Positions 1 to 8,533 of a stretch of 64,000 bases of DNA are shown piece by piece (position 1 is the stretch's first letter; every line of letters starts with the position of its first letter). Source of the stretch: Aurantibrevibacter litoralis (GTDB taxonomy: Bacteria > Bacteroidota > Bacteroidia > Flavobacteriales > Flavobacteriaceae); assembly GCF_034651555.1 (NCBI RefSeq), contig NZ_JAYEEQ010000005.1, positions 62,001-126,000 of the forward strand. Reading direction: 5' to 3'. A program made the position numbers and the translations under genes. A model generated the notes under the pieces. It saw only the letters and a program-made list of their open reading frames with translations, ran no database searches and was not told the DNA's origin.

Positions 1-1840
1 TATTCCCGCCCGGTGTAGGATAATCGCCTGTAAAATACCAATCGCCTAAATTTTTAGGGCAAGCCAAATGTAAATTAGCCACGGTTTGATAAATAATTTG
101 CACTTGGGCTTTAATGTCAGCGGGGCTCAATAACGTGCCTATCATTTCAGATAATTCATCCGTTGTAAAGGGTTCGTAAAACTCCTTAACGTAATTTACA
201 ATGTCTTTATCATTGGTATTTACTTGTGCCTTACATTTTTCATATATGGCATCGATTAAGTGAAGGGAATTATTTTTACGGTGCAATTCGTAAGCTGCCT
301 TAAATGCAATAAAGTCCTCAAGCTTGGCCATATCTATGCCGTAGCAATCGGGAAAACGAATTTGAGGTGCCGAAGAAACTACCACAATTTTCTTGGGTTC
401 TAAACGGTCTAGCATTTTTAGGATACTTTTTTTAAGCGTAGTACCACGCACAATACTATCGTCTATAATTACAAGAATATCGCCTCTTTTTACAGAACCA
501 TAGGAAATGTCATAAATATGTGCCACCAGATCGTCTCTGCTACTGTCTTGTGTAATAAAAGTACGCAACTTGGCGTCTTTTATAGCCACCTTCTCTATGC
601 GAGGTCTTATCTCTAGAATTTCTCTCAATTCCTGTGGCGTTATTTTGTCGCCTATAGCGAGTATTTGTGCCTCTTTTAAACGGTTCATATAGTTCTGAGC
701 TTCTTTTACCATTCCAAAAAAAGAAGTCTCTGCGGTATTTGGAATATATGAAAAGACCGTGTTTTTGATGTCATTGTTAATGGCCTCAAGGATTTGTGGA
801 AAAAGCAGTTTTCCGAGATCCTTTCGTTCTTGGTAAATTTCCTTGTCACTGCCTCTAGAGAAATAAATACGTTCAAAAGAACAGGCTTTTCGCTCTCTTG
901 CCGGTAATACTTCTTTTATAGACATTGTCCCGTTCTTTTTTATAATGATTGCATGACCGGGATTTAATTCTTTAATATCTTCGTATTTTAAATTAAATAC
1001 GGTTTGTATAGCGGGTCTTTCTGAAGCTATAACCACCACCTCATCATCATTATAATAATAGGCGGGTCGTATCCCCGAAGGATCGCGAAGCACAAACGCA
1101 TCTCCATGTCCCAAAAGACCTGCCATGGCATAGCCGCCGTCCCAGTTCTTGGACGCACGTCTTAATATTTTTGCAATATTGAGTCTTTCGGCAATAAGTG
1201 GCGACGCCTCTCTCTTACTGTATCCTTCCTTTTTTATATCCTTATAGAGCTTGGCCACAGCATCATCTAAAAAATGACCTATTTTTTCCATGACGGTAAC
1301 GGTATCGGCCATTTCCTTGGGGTGCTGCCCCAGTTGCACCAAATTATCGAAGAGCTCATGAACATTGGTCATGTTAAAATTACCTGCTACGATTAAATTT
1401 CGATGCATCCAGTTATTTTGCCGTAAGAAGGGATGTACATTTTCAATGCTATTTTTTCCATAAGTCCCATACCGTAAATGGCCCAGCATTACTTCGCCTA
1501 AATAAGGGATATTCCGCTTTTGCAAAGCCACATCCTCTCTGAGTTCGGGATGCGCTTCAAAAGCGTTGTTTACTCTTTGGTTAATTTGGTCAAAAATATC
1601 CAGAATGGGTTGGGAGGCCACGGAGCGTACGCGGCTCATGTAGCGTTCTCCCGGAGCTACATCTAACTTTATGCTTGCAAAACCGGCGCCGTCTTGCCCC
1701 CGGTTGTGCTGCTTTTCCATCATCAGGTACATTTTGTTAAGACCGTACAAAGAAGTGCCGTATTTTTCCTTGTAATAAGATAGTGGCTTTAACAATCGGA
1801 TAAGTGAAATACCACATTCGTGTTTAATGGAATCGCTCAT
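1..1840 (-). CDS. purF: Amidophosphoribosyltransferase (PurF-like), C-terminus cut by window edge
   Basis: Glutamine PRPP amidotransferase, the first committed step of purine synthesis: PRPP plus glutamine gives phosphoribosylamine. I translated the minus strand from the ATG at 1840. The protein begins MSDSIKHECGI, so the Ntn-hydrolase nucleophile would be Cys9 after an eight-residue propeptide. A glutaminase domain follows (MEKQHNRGQDGAG, LGHLRYGTYG) and then a phosphoribosyltransferase domain with the PRPP-binding motif VIIDDSIVRGTT near residues 455-467. About 613 residues are visible and the frame is still open at base 1, so it is longer than classical PurF (about 470-510 aa). Long forms of this kind are known in Flavobacteriia, sometimes beside a shorter paralogue, so it may be a second copy. 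The downstream-strand neighbours rnhA and purN support a purine context. The exact start is fairly secure. Confidence 0.88.
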   Translation of the reverse strand, partial: MSDSIKHECGISLIRLLKPLSYYKEKYGTSLYGLNKMYLMMEKQHNRGQDGAGFASIKLDVAPGERYMSRVRSVASQPILDIFDQINQRVNNAFEAHPELREDVALQKRNIPYLGEVMLGHLRYGTYGKNSIENVHPFLRQNNWMHRNLIVAGNFNMTNVHELFDNLVQLGQHPKEMADTVTVMEKIGHFLDDAVAKLYKDIKKEGYSKREASPLIAERLNIAKILRRASKNWDGGYAMAGLLGHGDAFVLRDPSGIRPAYYYNDDEVVVIASERPAIQTVFNLKYEDIKELNPGHAIIIKKNGTMSIKEVLPARERKACSFERIYFSRGSDKEIYQERKDLGKLLFPQILEAINNDIKNTVFSYIPNTAETSFFGMVKEAQNYMNRLKEAQILAIGDKITPQELREILEIRPRIEKVAIKDAKLRTFITQDSSRDDLVAHIYDISYGSVKRGDILVIIDDSIVRGTTLKKSILKMLDRLEPKKIVVVSSAPQIRFPDCYGIDMAKLEDFIAFKAAYELHRKNNSLHLIDAIYEKCKAQVNTNDKDIVNYVKEFYEPFTTDELSEMIGTLLSPADIKAQVQIIYQTVANLHLACPKNLGDWYFTGDYPTPGGN

Positions 1841-1853
1841 ATGCTTTGCTCAT

Positions 1854-1882
1854 AAAAAAACCCCGATCCCGAGGTCTTGGGA
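1854..1882 (-). terminator. Probable intrinsic terminator after the PfkB kinase gene
   Basis: On the minus strand a stem TCCCAA/TCGGGA (one G-U pair, four-base loop, plus-strand 1867-1882) is followed by TCGGGG and a run of seven T (plus-strand A-run 1854-1860). It lies between the kinase stop and the purF start, so purF may have its own promoter or depend on readthrough. The short gap between stem and T-run makes it imperfect. Confidence 0.4.
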
Positions 1883-1889
1883 CAATGCC

Positions 1890-2816
1890 CTATTTTAGTT
1901 CAATATCAAATTGTGTTAACGCTTTAAACTGAAAAAGCCTGCGCCTAACCTCCTCCTTGTCCAAATACTGCATACGTTCTGTGCCAAATTTTTCTACACA
2001 AAACGATGCTAAATTGGATCCGTGTATTACGGCTCGTTTTAAATTATGAAAGGATATATTTTTGGAAGCCGCCAAATATCCAGTAAACCCACCGGCAAAT
2101 GTATCTCCTGCTCCGGTAGGATCAAAAACTTCTTCTAGTGGCAGTGCCGGCGCAAAAAAGATGTTCTCTTTTTTGAACAGTAAGGCACCGTGTTCCCCTT
2201 TTTTGATCACCACATATTTGGGGCCCATTTTTCGAATATCTTCTGCTGCCTTTACAAGAGAATATTGTCCTGTTAATTGTCTTGCTTCTTCATCATTAAT
2301 GGTAATAACATCTACCTTGGCAATAACCTTCATAAGCGCATCCAAAGCGTGTTCCATCCAAAAATTCATCGTATCTAACACAATAAGCTTTGGTTTTTGT
2401 GTCATCTGCCGAATTACACTCATCTGGACATTTGGGTGAAGATTCCCCAACATAACTACGTCTGCATCTTTAAAGTGCACCGGTACTTTGGGACTAAAGT
2501 CGGCAAGTACATTCAATTCGGTGGCCAAGGTAGTGCGTACATTAAGGTCGTTCTGGTATTTTCCACTCCAAAAAAAAGTTTTCCCCCCTTGGACAATCTC
2601 AATGGCCGATATATCGATGTTGTGATCTCTTAATAAATCAAGATGTTCTTTAGGAAAATCTTCCCCTACAACAGAAACTATGGCAGAACTTGTATTAAAC
2701 TGCGAGGCAGCGAGACCTATAAAAGTGGCGGCGCCTCCCAAAATCTTTTCCGTTTTTCCGAAAGGGGTTTCAATGGCGTCGAAAGCTACGGTACCAACAA
2801 TCAATAATTTACCCAC
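1890..2816 (-). CDS. PfkB-family sugar/nucleoside kinase
   Basis: ATP-dependent kinase of the ribokinase/PfkB fold, 308 aa. The N-terminal substrate-side motif LGGAATFIG is seen near residues 27-35. The C-terminal PfkB signature DPTGAGDTFAGGF (around residues 232-244) carries the catalytic Asp and anion hole. The substrate cannot be read from the sequence; adenosine, ribose or a related sugar is possible, and the purine neighbours (purF-like, purN) make a nucleoside or ribose plausible, but that is inference. It sits 49 bp upstream of purF on the same strand. A -7 box lies just upstream of its ATG, giving a very short leader. Confidence 0.85.
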   Translation of the reverse strand: MGKLLIVGTVAFDAIETPFGKTEKILGGAATFIGLAASQFNTSSAIVSVVGEDFPKEHLDLLRDHNIDISAIEIVQGGKTFFWSGKYQNDLNVRTTLATELNVLADFSPKVPVHFKDADVVMLGNLHPNVQMSVIRQMTQKPKLIVLDTMNFWMEHALDALMKVIAKVDVITINDEEARQLTGQYSLVKAAEDIRKMGPKYVVIKKGEHGALLFKKENIFFAPALPLEEVFDPTGAGDTFAGGFTGYLAASKNISFHNLKRAVIHGSNLASFCVEKFGTERMQYLDKEEVRRRLFQFKALTQFDIELK

Positions 2817-2834
2817 TTAACACTAAATTTGGTG

Positions 2835-2842
2835 CAAATATA
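2835..2842 (-). promoter_or_regulatory. -7 promoter box for the PfkB kinase
   Basis: The minus strand reads TATATTTG, an exact match to the Bacteroidota -7 consensus TANNTTTG, about 20 bp before the ATG at 2816. No TTG -33 element is found at the usual 19-21 bp spacing, so the call rests on the -7 match and position. Confidence 0.4.
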
Positions 2843-2925
2843 AGGGTAACTTTTGGAGTTTTTGATGTCTAAGCCAAAAGAATTAAAGGCTTTGCTTTAC
2901 CTAGAGACCTGCCGCTTTAAATTGA

Positions 2926-3393
2926 CTAAGCCGCTGTAAACCCAACATCTGTTTTTAAAGTATGTCCTTTGGCGGCTGCCACGGCCAGCGCATCGCAACG
3001 TTCGTTTTGCGGATGATTGTTATGCCCTTTAATCCACTTAAAACGAACCCTGTGCTTTTTGGCTTCCGTTAAAAACTTCCTCCAAAGATCTTCATTCTTC
3101 TTTCCCTTAAAGCCGGTTTGTTCCCAACGCGATAGCCATTTTTTTTCCACCGCATCCACCAAATACTTAGAATCGGTAAATACGGTAATCGTAAGGTTTT
3201 CTTTTTTAAGTTTGGCCAAGGCCTCTATAACCGCCATAAGCTCCATCCTGTTGTTCGTCGTATGCTTAAACCCCTCTGAAAATTCCTTACGGTACGGTTT
3301 ACCCACCCATTCCATAACAATACCGTAACCCCCGGGTCCGGGATTACCTAAGGCGCTGCCATCGGTATAAATATGTACATCAGACATTGCCAT
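2926..3393 (-). CDS. rnhA: Ribonuclease HI
   Basis: Cytoplasmic endonuclease that cuts the RNA strand of RNA-DNA hybrids, 155 aa, the normal length for bacterial RNase HI. The four metal-binding acidic residues are visible: Asp11 in YTDGSALGNPGPGG, Glu51 in NNRMELMAV, Asp74 in FTDSKY and Asp134 in NERCDALA. The KGHNNHPQNE loop is also typical. Two starts are possible, MAMSDV at 3393 or MSDV at 3387. Either one overlaps the 3' end of purN (14 or 8 bp), which implies translational coupling in a purN-rnhA pair. Confidence 0.95.
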   Translation of the reverse strand: MAMSDVHIYTDGSALGNPGPGGYGIVMEWVGKPYRKEFSEGFKHTTNNRMELMAVIEALAKLKKENLTITVFTDSKYLVDAVEKKWLSRWEQTGFKGKKNEDLWRKFLTEAKKHRVRFKWIKGHNNHPQNERCDALAVAAAKGHTLKTDVGFTAA

Positions 3394-3952
3394 ATAACAC
3401 GTTTTCTATAAACTTTGGATAGTGTACATACTCTAATTGATGTACCTTTTCTGCAATCTGCATGGCGCTATCATTGAGGTCTATTTGGGTGGTAACCTGA
3501 CCTATTATAGCACCCTCATCATAGTTTTCATTCACGTAATGTACCGTAATTCCGGTTTCATTTTCTTGGTTGTCTTTTACAGCCTGATGCACGTGCATGC
3601 CATACATTCCTTTGCCACCATATTTAGGCAACAAAGCCGGATGAATATTGACAATTTTCTTAGGAAATGCTCGAATTATATGTTCCGGTATTTTCCATAA
3701 AAAACCGGCCAATACAATTACATCTGGATTAAATGTCTTTACTACAGAAAGGATACAGTCCGACTCGTAAAAAGATGTCCTATTAAAGCACAATGAGCTA
3801 ATTTTAAGTCTATTGCATCGATCTAAAACTAAGGCTTCTCTATTATTTGTAAAAACACAATCAATAACTACTTCCTTGTTTTTACTAAAATAATTGCTAA
3901 TGTTTTCAACATTAGATCCGGAACCTGAAGCAAAAAGAACAATATGTTTCAT
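3380..3952 (-). CDS. purN: Phosphoribosylglycinamide formyltransferase
   Basis: GAR transformylase, the third step of purine synthesis, which transfers formyl from 10-formyl-THF to GAR. It has 190 aa, the usual PurN length. The N-terminal phosphate-binding loop is FASGSGSNVENI. Asn102 and His104 in NIHPALLPKYGG and Asp145 in NYDEGAII correspond to the catalytic Asn-His-Asp trio of E. coli PurN. Its end overlaps rnhA. It is transcribed divergently from acpP across a 154-bp AT-rich spacer. Confidence 0.95.
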   Translation of the reverse strand: MKHIVLFASGSGSNVENISNYFSKNKEVVIDCVFTNNREALVLDRCNRLKISSLCFNRTSFYESDCILSVVKTFNPDVIVLAGFLWKIPEHIIRAFPKKIVNIHPALLPKYGGKGMYGMHVHQAVKDNQENETGITVHYVNENYDEGAIIGQVTTQIDLNDSAMQIAEKVHQLEYVHYPKFIENVLYGNV

Positions 3953-4066
3953 GCATTTGGGTGCTTAAAAGTCAATTTTTTTGTGCTAAATTAGTACTCT
4001 TACATTTATATTTATTAAATTACCGTACATTTTGCCGACTAATGGTGTTATTAATCCAAAGTTTTT

Positions 4067-4074
4067 TATTTTTG
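4067..4074 (+). promoter_or_regulatory. -7 promoter box for acpP
   Basis: TATTTTTG matches TANNTTTG exactly, 32 bp before the acpP ATG at 4107. It is followed by an A-rich leader (TTTAAAAACCAATAATATT), which is common for highly expressed flavobacterial genes. No clear TTG is present at the expected -33 spacing. Confidence 0.5.
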
Positions 4075-4106
4075 CCAACAAATTAAATTTAAAAACCAAT
4101 AATATT

Positions 4107-4340
4107 ATGTCAGACATTGCATCACGAGTTAAAGCTATCATCGTAGACAAATTAGGTGTAGATGAAAATGAAGTGGTATCAGAAGCTAGCTTTACTAACG
4201 ACTTAGGGGCAGATTCATTGGATACTGTTGAACTGATTATGGAATTTGAAAAAGAATTCGATATTCAAATTCCGGACGACCAAGCAGAGAACATCGCAAC
4301 AGTCGGTCAGGCTATCAGTTATATAGAAGAAGCGAAGTAA
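4107..4340 (+). CDS. acpP: Acyl carrier protein
   Basis: Small acidic carrier of growing fatty acyl chains, 77 aa. Ser37 in GADSLDTVEL is the 4'-phosphopantetheine attachment site. I chose the ATG at 4107 (MSDIASRV) because it gives the canonical ACP length; the frame is open upstream to 4032 but that stretch has no ACP similarity and contains the -7 box. fabF lies downstream on the same strand, separated by a strong terminator hairpin that should let acpP be made in excess over fabF and rnc. Confidence 0.97.
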   Translation: MSDIASRVKAIIVDKLGVDENEVVSEASFTNDLGADSLDTVELIMEFEKEFDIQIPDDQAENIATVGQAISYIEEAK

Positions 4341-4365
4341 TTTATGTTCTTTTAGTAGAATTTTG

Positions 4366-4409
4366 AAAATTATCCATGAGGTAATCAGTCCGCATGGATA
4401 ATTTTTTTT
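4366..4409 (+). terminator. Intrinsic terminator between acpP and fabF
   Basis: A perfect 13-bp stem (4366-4378 pairs with 4393-4405, core ATTATCCATG/CATGGATAAT) with a 14-nt loop runs straight into eight T (4402-4409). It stands 26 bp after the acpP stop and 41 bp before the fabF ATG, so it would end most acpP transcripts while fabF-rnc depends on readthrough or an internal promoter. Confidence 0.85.
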
Positions 4410-4449
4410 AATTTACGCTGGGCTTGATTATTAATTTAAATGTAGTCTA

Positions 4450-5700
4450 ATGCAATTAAAGAGAGTAGTAGTTACAGGCTTAGGGGCATTAACCCCCATT
4501 GGAAACACCGTAAAGGCATATTGGGAAGGGCTAGAACACGGTAAAAGTGGCTCGGCCAATATTACCTATTACGATACCGAAAAGTTTAAAACGAAGTTTG
4601 CTTGTGAACTAAAAAACTACAATTCCGAAGATTTTTTTGATCGAAAGGAAGCTCGCAAATTAGATAAGTTTACGCAGTATGCGTTAGTGTCCTCCGATGA
4701 AGCCATACGTGATTCAGGATTAGACCTAAATGAACTTGATAAATTTCGTGTAGGTGTCATTTGGGGTGCCGGTATTGGCGGGTTAGAAACCTTTCAAAAC
4801 GAAATGTTGAACTTTGCTCAAGGAGACGGAACACCAAGATTTAATCCTTTCTTTATTCCTAAAATGATAGCCGACATTGCCCCGGGAAATATCTCCATAA
4901 AGCACGGTTTCATGGGGCCAAACTATACTACCGTTTCGGCTTGTGCCTCCTCTGCAAACGCTATCATCGATGCCCTTAACTATATTCGATTGGGATACTG
5001 CGATGTTATTGTGAGTGGTGGTAGTGAAGCAGCGGTAACCATTGCAGGTATGGGAGGTTTTGGTGCCATGCATGCCCTTTCTACCAGAAATGAAAGTCCC
5101 GAAACGGCTTCGCGACCCTTTGATGCTACTAGAGACGGGTTTGTTTTGGGTGAGGGTGCCGGTGCGCTCATCTTGGAAGAATACGAACATGCCAAAGCTA
5201 GAGGCGCAAAAATTTATGCCGAAGTCGCCGGAGGTGGCTTGTCTAGCGATGCCTACCACATGACTGCTCCTCATCCGGAAGGAATAGGGGTAGTTCGCGT
5301 TATGGAGAATTGTTTGCGAGATGCTGGACTTAGGCCAGAGGATGTAGATACCATAAATACGCACGGCACATCTACCCCTTTGGGTGATGTGGCAGAACTA
5401 AAAGCCATAACGCAGGTTTTTGGGGCACATGCCAAACATATCAATATCAATTCTACCAAATCCATGACCGGACATTTGCTGGGAGCAGCAGGAGCCATAG
5501 AGGCTATCGCTTCCATTTTAGCCATGGAACATGGCGTGGTGCCGCCCACCATAAACCATACCGCGGTAGATCCAAATATAGATCCGAGTCTAAATTTAAC
5601 CCTTAACAAGGCACAAAAAAGAGACGTTACGGTAGCCCTAAGTAATACGTTTGGCTTTGGTGGTCATAATGCGTGTGTCATTTTTAAAAAAATAAGTTAA
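4450..5700 (+). CDS. fabF: Beta-ketoacyl-ACP synthase II
   Basis: Condensing enzyme of type II fatty acid synthesis; joins malonyl-ACP to acyl-ACP. It has 416 aa, normal for FabF. The catalytic triad is Cys165 (TVSACASSAN), His305 (NTHGTSTPLGD) and His342 (MTGHLLGAAGA). The C-terminal SNTFGFGGHN motif is present. It sits between acpP and rnc; rnc starts 7 bp after its stop, so the two are surely cotranscribed. Confidence 0.97.
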   Translation: MQLKRVVVTGLGALTPIGNTVKAYWEGLEHGKSGSANITYYDTEKFKTKFACELKNYNSEDFFDRKEARKLDKFTQYALVSSDEAIRDSGLDLNELDKFRVGVIWGAGIGGLETFQNEMLNFAQGDGTPRFNPFFIPKMIADIAPGNISIKHGFMGPNYTTVSACASSANAIIDALNYIRLGYCDVIVSGGSEAAVTIAGMGGFGAMHALSTRNESPETASRPFDATRDGFVLGEGAGALILEEYEHAKARGAKIYAEVAGGGLSSDAYHMTAPHPEGIGVVRVMENCLRDAGLRPEDVDTINTHGTSTPLGDVAELKAITQVFGAHAKHININSTKSMTGHLLGAAGAIEAIASILAMEHGVVPPTINHTAVDPNIDPSLNLTLNKAQKRDVTVALSNTFGFGGHNACVIFKKIS

Positions 5701-5707
5701 GGATCAC

Positions 5708-6445
5708 ATGAATTTTCCCTCCAATATATTTAATTCCCACTCTAAAGAAGATGGGGATTTTTTTTTGGAAATAAAGAAAATTTTGGGATTTAAACCCAAA
5801 AAACTGGAAATATACCAACGTGCCTTTTTGCACCGTTCCTTAAACAAAAAAGATGCACAAGGGATTCCTATGAGTTACGAACGCTTAGAATTTTTAGGAG
5901 ATGCCATGTTGGGAACAATCATCTCTAAATTCCTTTACAAAGAAGTACCGGAAGGCGATGAAGGTTACCTTACCAAAATGCGATCCAAAATTGTAAGTAG
6001 AGAACATCTCAATGAATTAGGGAAAGACCTAAACCTTATTAAGTTTGTGGAGAGCAAAATTCCAAAATCGCACTTTGGCGACAATATATATGGCAATGTG
6101 TTCGAGGCGCTCATTGGTGCCATTTGCTTAGATAGAGGTTATGATTATTGCGAGCAATTTATAAACAAAAGAGTCATTGAACCCTATGTCGATATTGAGC
6201 AACTTGAAGGAAAAGTGATTAGCTACAAAAGCTTGGTGATAGAGTGGTGTCAAAAACAAAAAAAAAGTTTTCATTACGACATCTATGACGACACGGGCAA
6301 TGACATTGTAAAGCATTTTGCCGTAAAACTTTCGATTTCTAACAAGATTATCGCAAAAGCTAGAGCTACATCCAAAAAAAAAGCAGAAGAAAGAGCCTCC
6401 AAAAGGGCCTATTTTGCACTACAAGATAAAATGAAAAATACCTAA
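5708..6445 (+). CDS. rnc: Ribonuclease III
   Basis: Double-strand-specific endoribonuclease for rRNA and mRNA processing, 245 aa. The N-terminal nuclease domain has the signature ERLEFLGDAML (residues 58-68, including catalytic Glu61 and Asp65) and the second acidic cluster in GNVFEALIGAICLDRG. The C-terminal dsRNA-binding domain runs from about residue 170 to the end and closes with the basic KKKAEERASKRAY helix. It starts 7 bp after fabF. Confidence 0.96.
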   Translation: MNFPSNIFNSHSKEDGDFFLEIKKILGFKPKKLEIYQRAFLHRSLNKKDAQGIPMSYERLEFLGDAMLGTIISKFLYKEVPEGDEGYLTKMRSKIVSREHLNELGKDLNLIKFVESKIPKSHFGDNIYGNVFEALIGAICLDRGYDYCEQFINKRVIEPYVDIEQLEGKVISYKSLVIEWCQKQKKSFHYDIYDDTGNDIVKHFAVKLSISNKIIAKARATSKKKAEERASKRAYFALQDKMKNT

Positions 6446-6555
6446 CCGCACCAGATGTTAAACTTAGCCCAAATAAAACAACGGCTACCCTATAAGCAGG
6501 TAGCACACTAGGCTATTTTCGTTATTAATCCTATCTTTACCTTTTAGATTGTAAA

Positions 6556-7029
6556 ATGGCGGCAATCCATAAAATTTTAACTAATTCACTTACAGTAGAC
6601 ACATCATACGTGCTCATCGCCTTGCATAGTGATTTGGACGATTATGCCATAGCCTATGGATTGAATGCTTTTCTAGGATCTGCCTTAACACGATGTAGAA
6701 CGGATTTGGATTTAACTGAAGATCTCTCTTTTCCGGCTTTTGAGTGGCACGATCAATTTAATGACACCGTGTGGTATCTGTTTAAAAACGAGAGTATTCA
6801 ACAACTTAACACTATAGAAACCGGTCTTTTTAAGGATGAAGTATCAGTAAAAAAAACGCCCTTACTACCAGAATTTAAAGTAGCAGACTATTTTTTAAAA
6901 ATTGAAAATGATGAAACCGATGCCGCAGAAGCCATATTGCAGTCTCTTTTAAAAATTCCCAACATAGTAACCGCATACACCGTACCTTTAAGCAAAATAA
7001 AATCAAAAAATAATTTAATTTTTCCATAG
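6556..7029 (+). CDS. IPExxxVDY-family protein
   Basis: A 157-aa protein of unknown function. Residues 104-112 read LPEFKVADY, a relaxed form of the IPExxxVDY motif that names a Bacteroidota family usually found next to pyruvate kinase. The N-terminal half has HSDLDDYAIAYGLN. There is no signal peptide or membrane segment, so it should be cytoplasmic. Its stop is one base before the pyk ATG, which implies one transcript and coupled translation. A regulatory or partner role for pyruvate kinase is only a guess from this fixed neighbourhood. Confidence 0.8.
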   Translation: MAAIHKILTNSLTVDTSYVLIALHSDLDDYAIAYGLNAFLGSALTRCRTDLDLTEDLSFPAFEWHDQFNDTVWYLFKNESIQQLNTIETGLFKDEVSVKKTPLLPEFKVADYFLKIENDETDAAEAILQSLLKIPNIVTAYTVPLSKIKSKNNLIFP

Positions 7030-7030
7030 A

Positions 7031-8473
7031 ATGCCAAATCAAAAGAAAACCAAAATAGTGGCCACATTAGGGCCAGCAACCAGTTCTAGGCAAGTACTAA
7101 AAGACATGATTCTTGCCGGTGTGGATGTGTTTCGCATAAACTTTTCGCACGCAGACTACAACGACGTAGCAGAACGTATTAAAATGATTCGGGAGCTTAG
7201 CGAAGAATTAGAAGCGAACACCTCGATTCTTGCAGATCTTCAAGGCCCCAAATTGCGTGTTGGTGTCATGGCAGAAGAAGTTTTTGTTTCCCCAGGTGAT
7301 GAAATCACCTTTGTAACCGGCAAAGCCTTTGAGGGAAATGCAGAAAAAGTCTATATGAACTATGCTACTTTTCCTAAGGATGTAAATCCCGGGGAACGTG
7401 TTTTGTTAGATGACGGCAAGCTTATATTTGAAGTTATTGCTACCAACAGAGACAATGAAGTAAAAGCAAAGGTTATACAAGGAGGTCCTTTAAAATCAAA
7501 AAAAGGAGTTAATTTACCCAATACCAATGTATCTCTCCCTGCCCTGACCGAAAAGGATATAAAAGATGCTATTTTTGCTATTTCACAGAAAGTAGATTGG
7601 TTGGCGCTTTCATTTGTTCGTTTTAGTCAAGACCTAATAGATCTTCAGAATTTGATTAAAGAACATGCAGATTACAAAATACCCATTATTGCCAAGATTG
7701 AAAAACCAGAAGCCGTAGAAAACATTGATAAAATAGTAGCCTATTGCGATGGCCTTATGGTAGCACGAGGAGACTTGGGTGTAGAAGTGCCCGCAGAACA
7801 AGTCCCTTTAATTCAGAAACAATTGGTGCTACGAGCCAAAAAAGCAAGAATTCCGGTCATTATTGCGACCCAAATGATGGAAACCATGATTACCAGTTTA
7901 ACCCCAACCCGAGCGGAGGTGAATGATGTAGCCAATTCTGTTATGGACGGTGCCGATGCGGTCATGTTATCCGGAGAAACATCGGTAGGAAATTATCCTG
8001 TTCAAGTAATACAAAAAATGGCAAGCATTTTGGCTGCCGTAGAAAACTCCAGTTTAATTCGCGTTCCTTTAGAGCCGCCACAAATTAGAACCAAACGCTA
8101 TATTACCAAGTCTGTCTGTTATCATGCAGCCATCATGGCCAATGAAATACAGGCCAAAGCGATATCTACTTTAACCAATAGCGGCTATACGGCCTTTCAA
8201 ATATCTGCATGGCGACCTAACGCACACATTTTAGTATTTACCTCTAACAGAACCATTTTAACGCAACTCAATCTTTTATGGGGGGTACGTGCCTTTTATT
8301 ATGACAAATTTGTTTCTACCGACGAAACTATAGAGGATGTAAACGGTATGGCCTGCAAAAAAGGCTTTTTAGAAGTGGGCGATATGCTTATCAGTTTGGC
8401 TGCAATGCCAATTAAAGATAAGGGAATGGTAAACACCCTAAGAGTAACCGAAATTGAGACATGTAACTTTTAA
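7031..8473 (+). CDS. pyk: Pyruvate kinase
   Basis: Converts phosphoenolpyruvate and ADP to pyruvate and ATP, last step of glycolysis. It has 480 aa, the usual length. Visible motifs: KIVATLGPATSS at the N-terminus, RINFSHADYND (substrate Arg), ADLQGPKLRVG with the B-domain following, and the signature IIAKIEKPEAVENID with the catalytic Lys. MVARGDLGVEVPAEQVP and ATQMMETMI follow. The C-terminal regulatory domain is intact. It is coupled to the upstream IPExxxVDY gene and followed by a clear terminator. Confidence 0.97.
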   Translation: MPNQKKTKIVATLGPATSSRQVLKDMILAGVDVFRINFSHADYNDVAERIKMIRELSEELEANTSILADLQGPKLRVGVMAEEVFVSPGDEITFVTGKAFEGNAEKVYMNYATFPKDVNPGERVLLDDGKLIFEVIATNRDNEVKAKVIQGGPLKSKKGVNLPNTNVSLPALTEKDIKDAIFAISQKVDWLALSFVRFSQDLIDLQNLIKEHADYKIPIIAKIEKPEAVENIDKIVAYCDGLMVARGDLGVEVPAEQVPLIQKQLVLRAKKARIPVIIATQMMETMITSLTPTRAEVNDVANSVMDGADAVMLSGETSVGNYPVQVIQKMASILAAVENSSLIRVPLEPPQIRTKRYITKSVCYHAAIMANEIQAKAISTLTNSGYTAFQISAWRPNAHILVFTSNRTILTQLNLLWGVRAFYYDKFVSTDETIEDVNGMACKKGFLEVGDMLISLAAMPIKDKGMVNTLRVTEIETCNF

Positions 8474-8503
8474 TTAGGGAAGAATACCGCCCTGTACGAA
8501 TAG

Positions 8504-8532
8504 CTCACCTTACTGTAAGGTGAGTTTTTTTT
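8504..8532 (+). terminator. Intrinsic terminator of pyk
   Basis: A perfect 9-bp stem CTCACCTTA/TAAGGTGAG (8504-8512 and 8516-8524, three-base loop) is followed by eight T (8525-8532). It lies 30 bp after the pyk stop and directly before the end of the convergent PAS gene. Confidence 0.9.
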
Positions 8533-8533
8533 G

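Noticed and set aside
4783..5364. 193-aa minus-strand frame inside fabF
   Set aside because: Shadow of the FabF frame; FabF motifs are intact on the plus strand.
6490..6515. GCTACC/GGTAGC hairpin after rnc
   Set aside because: Stem is short and there is no T-run, so it does not make a convincing terminator.
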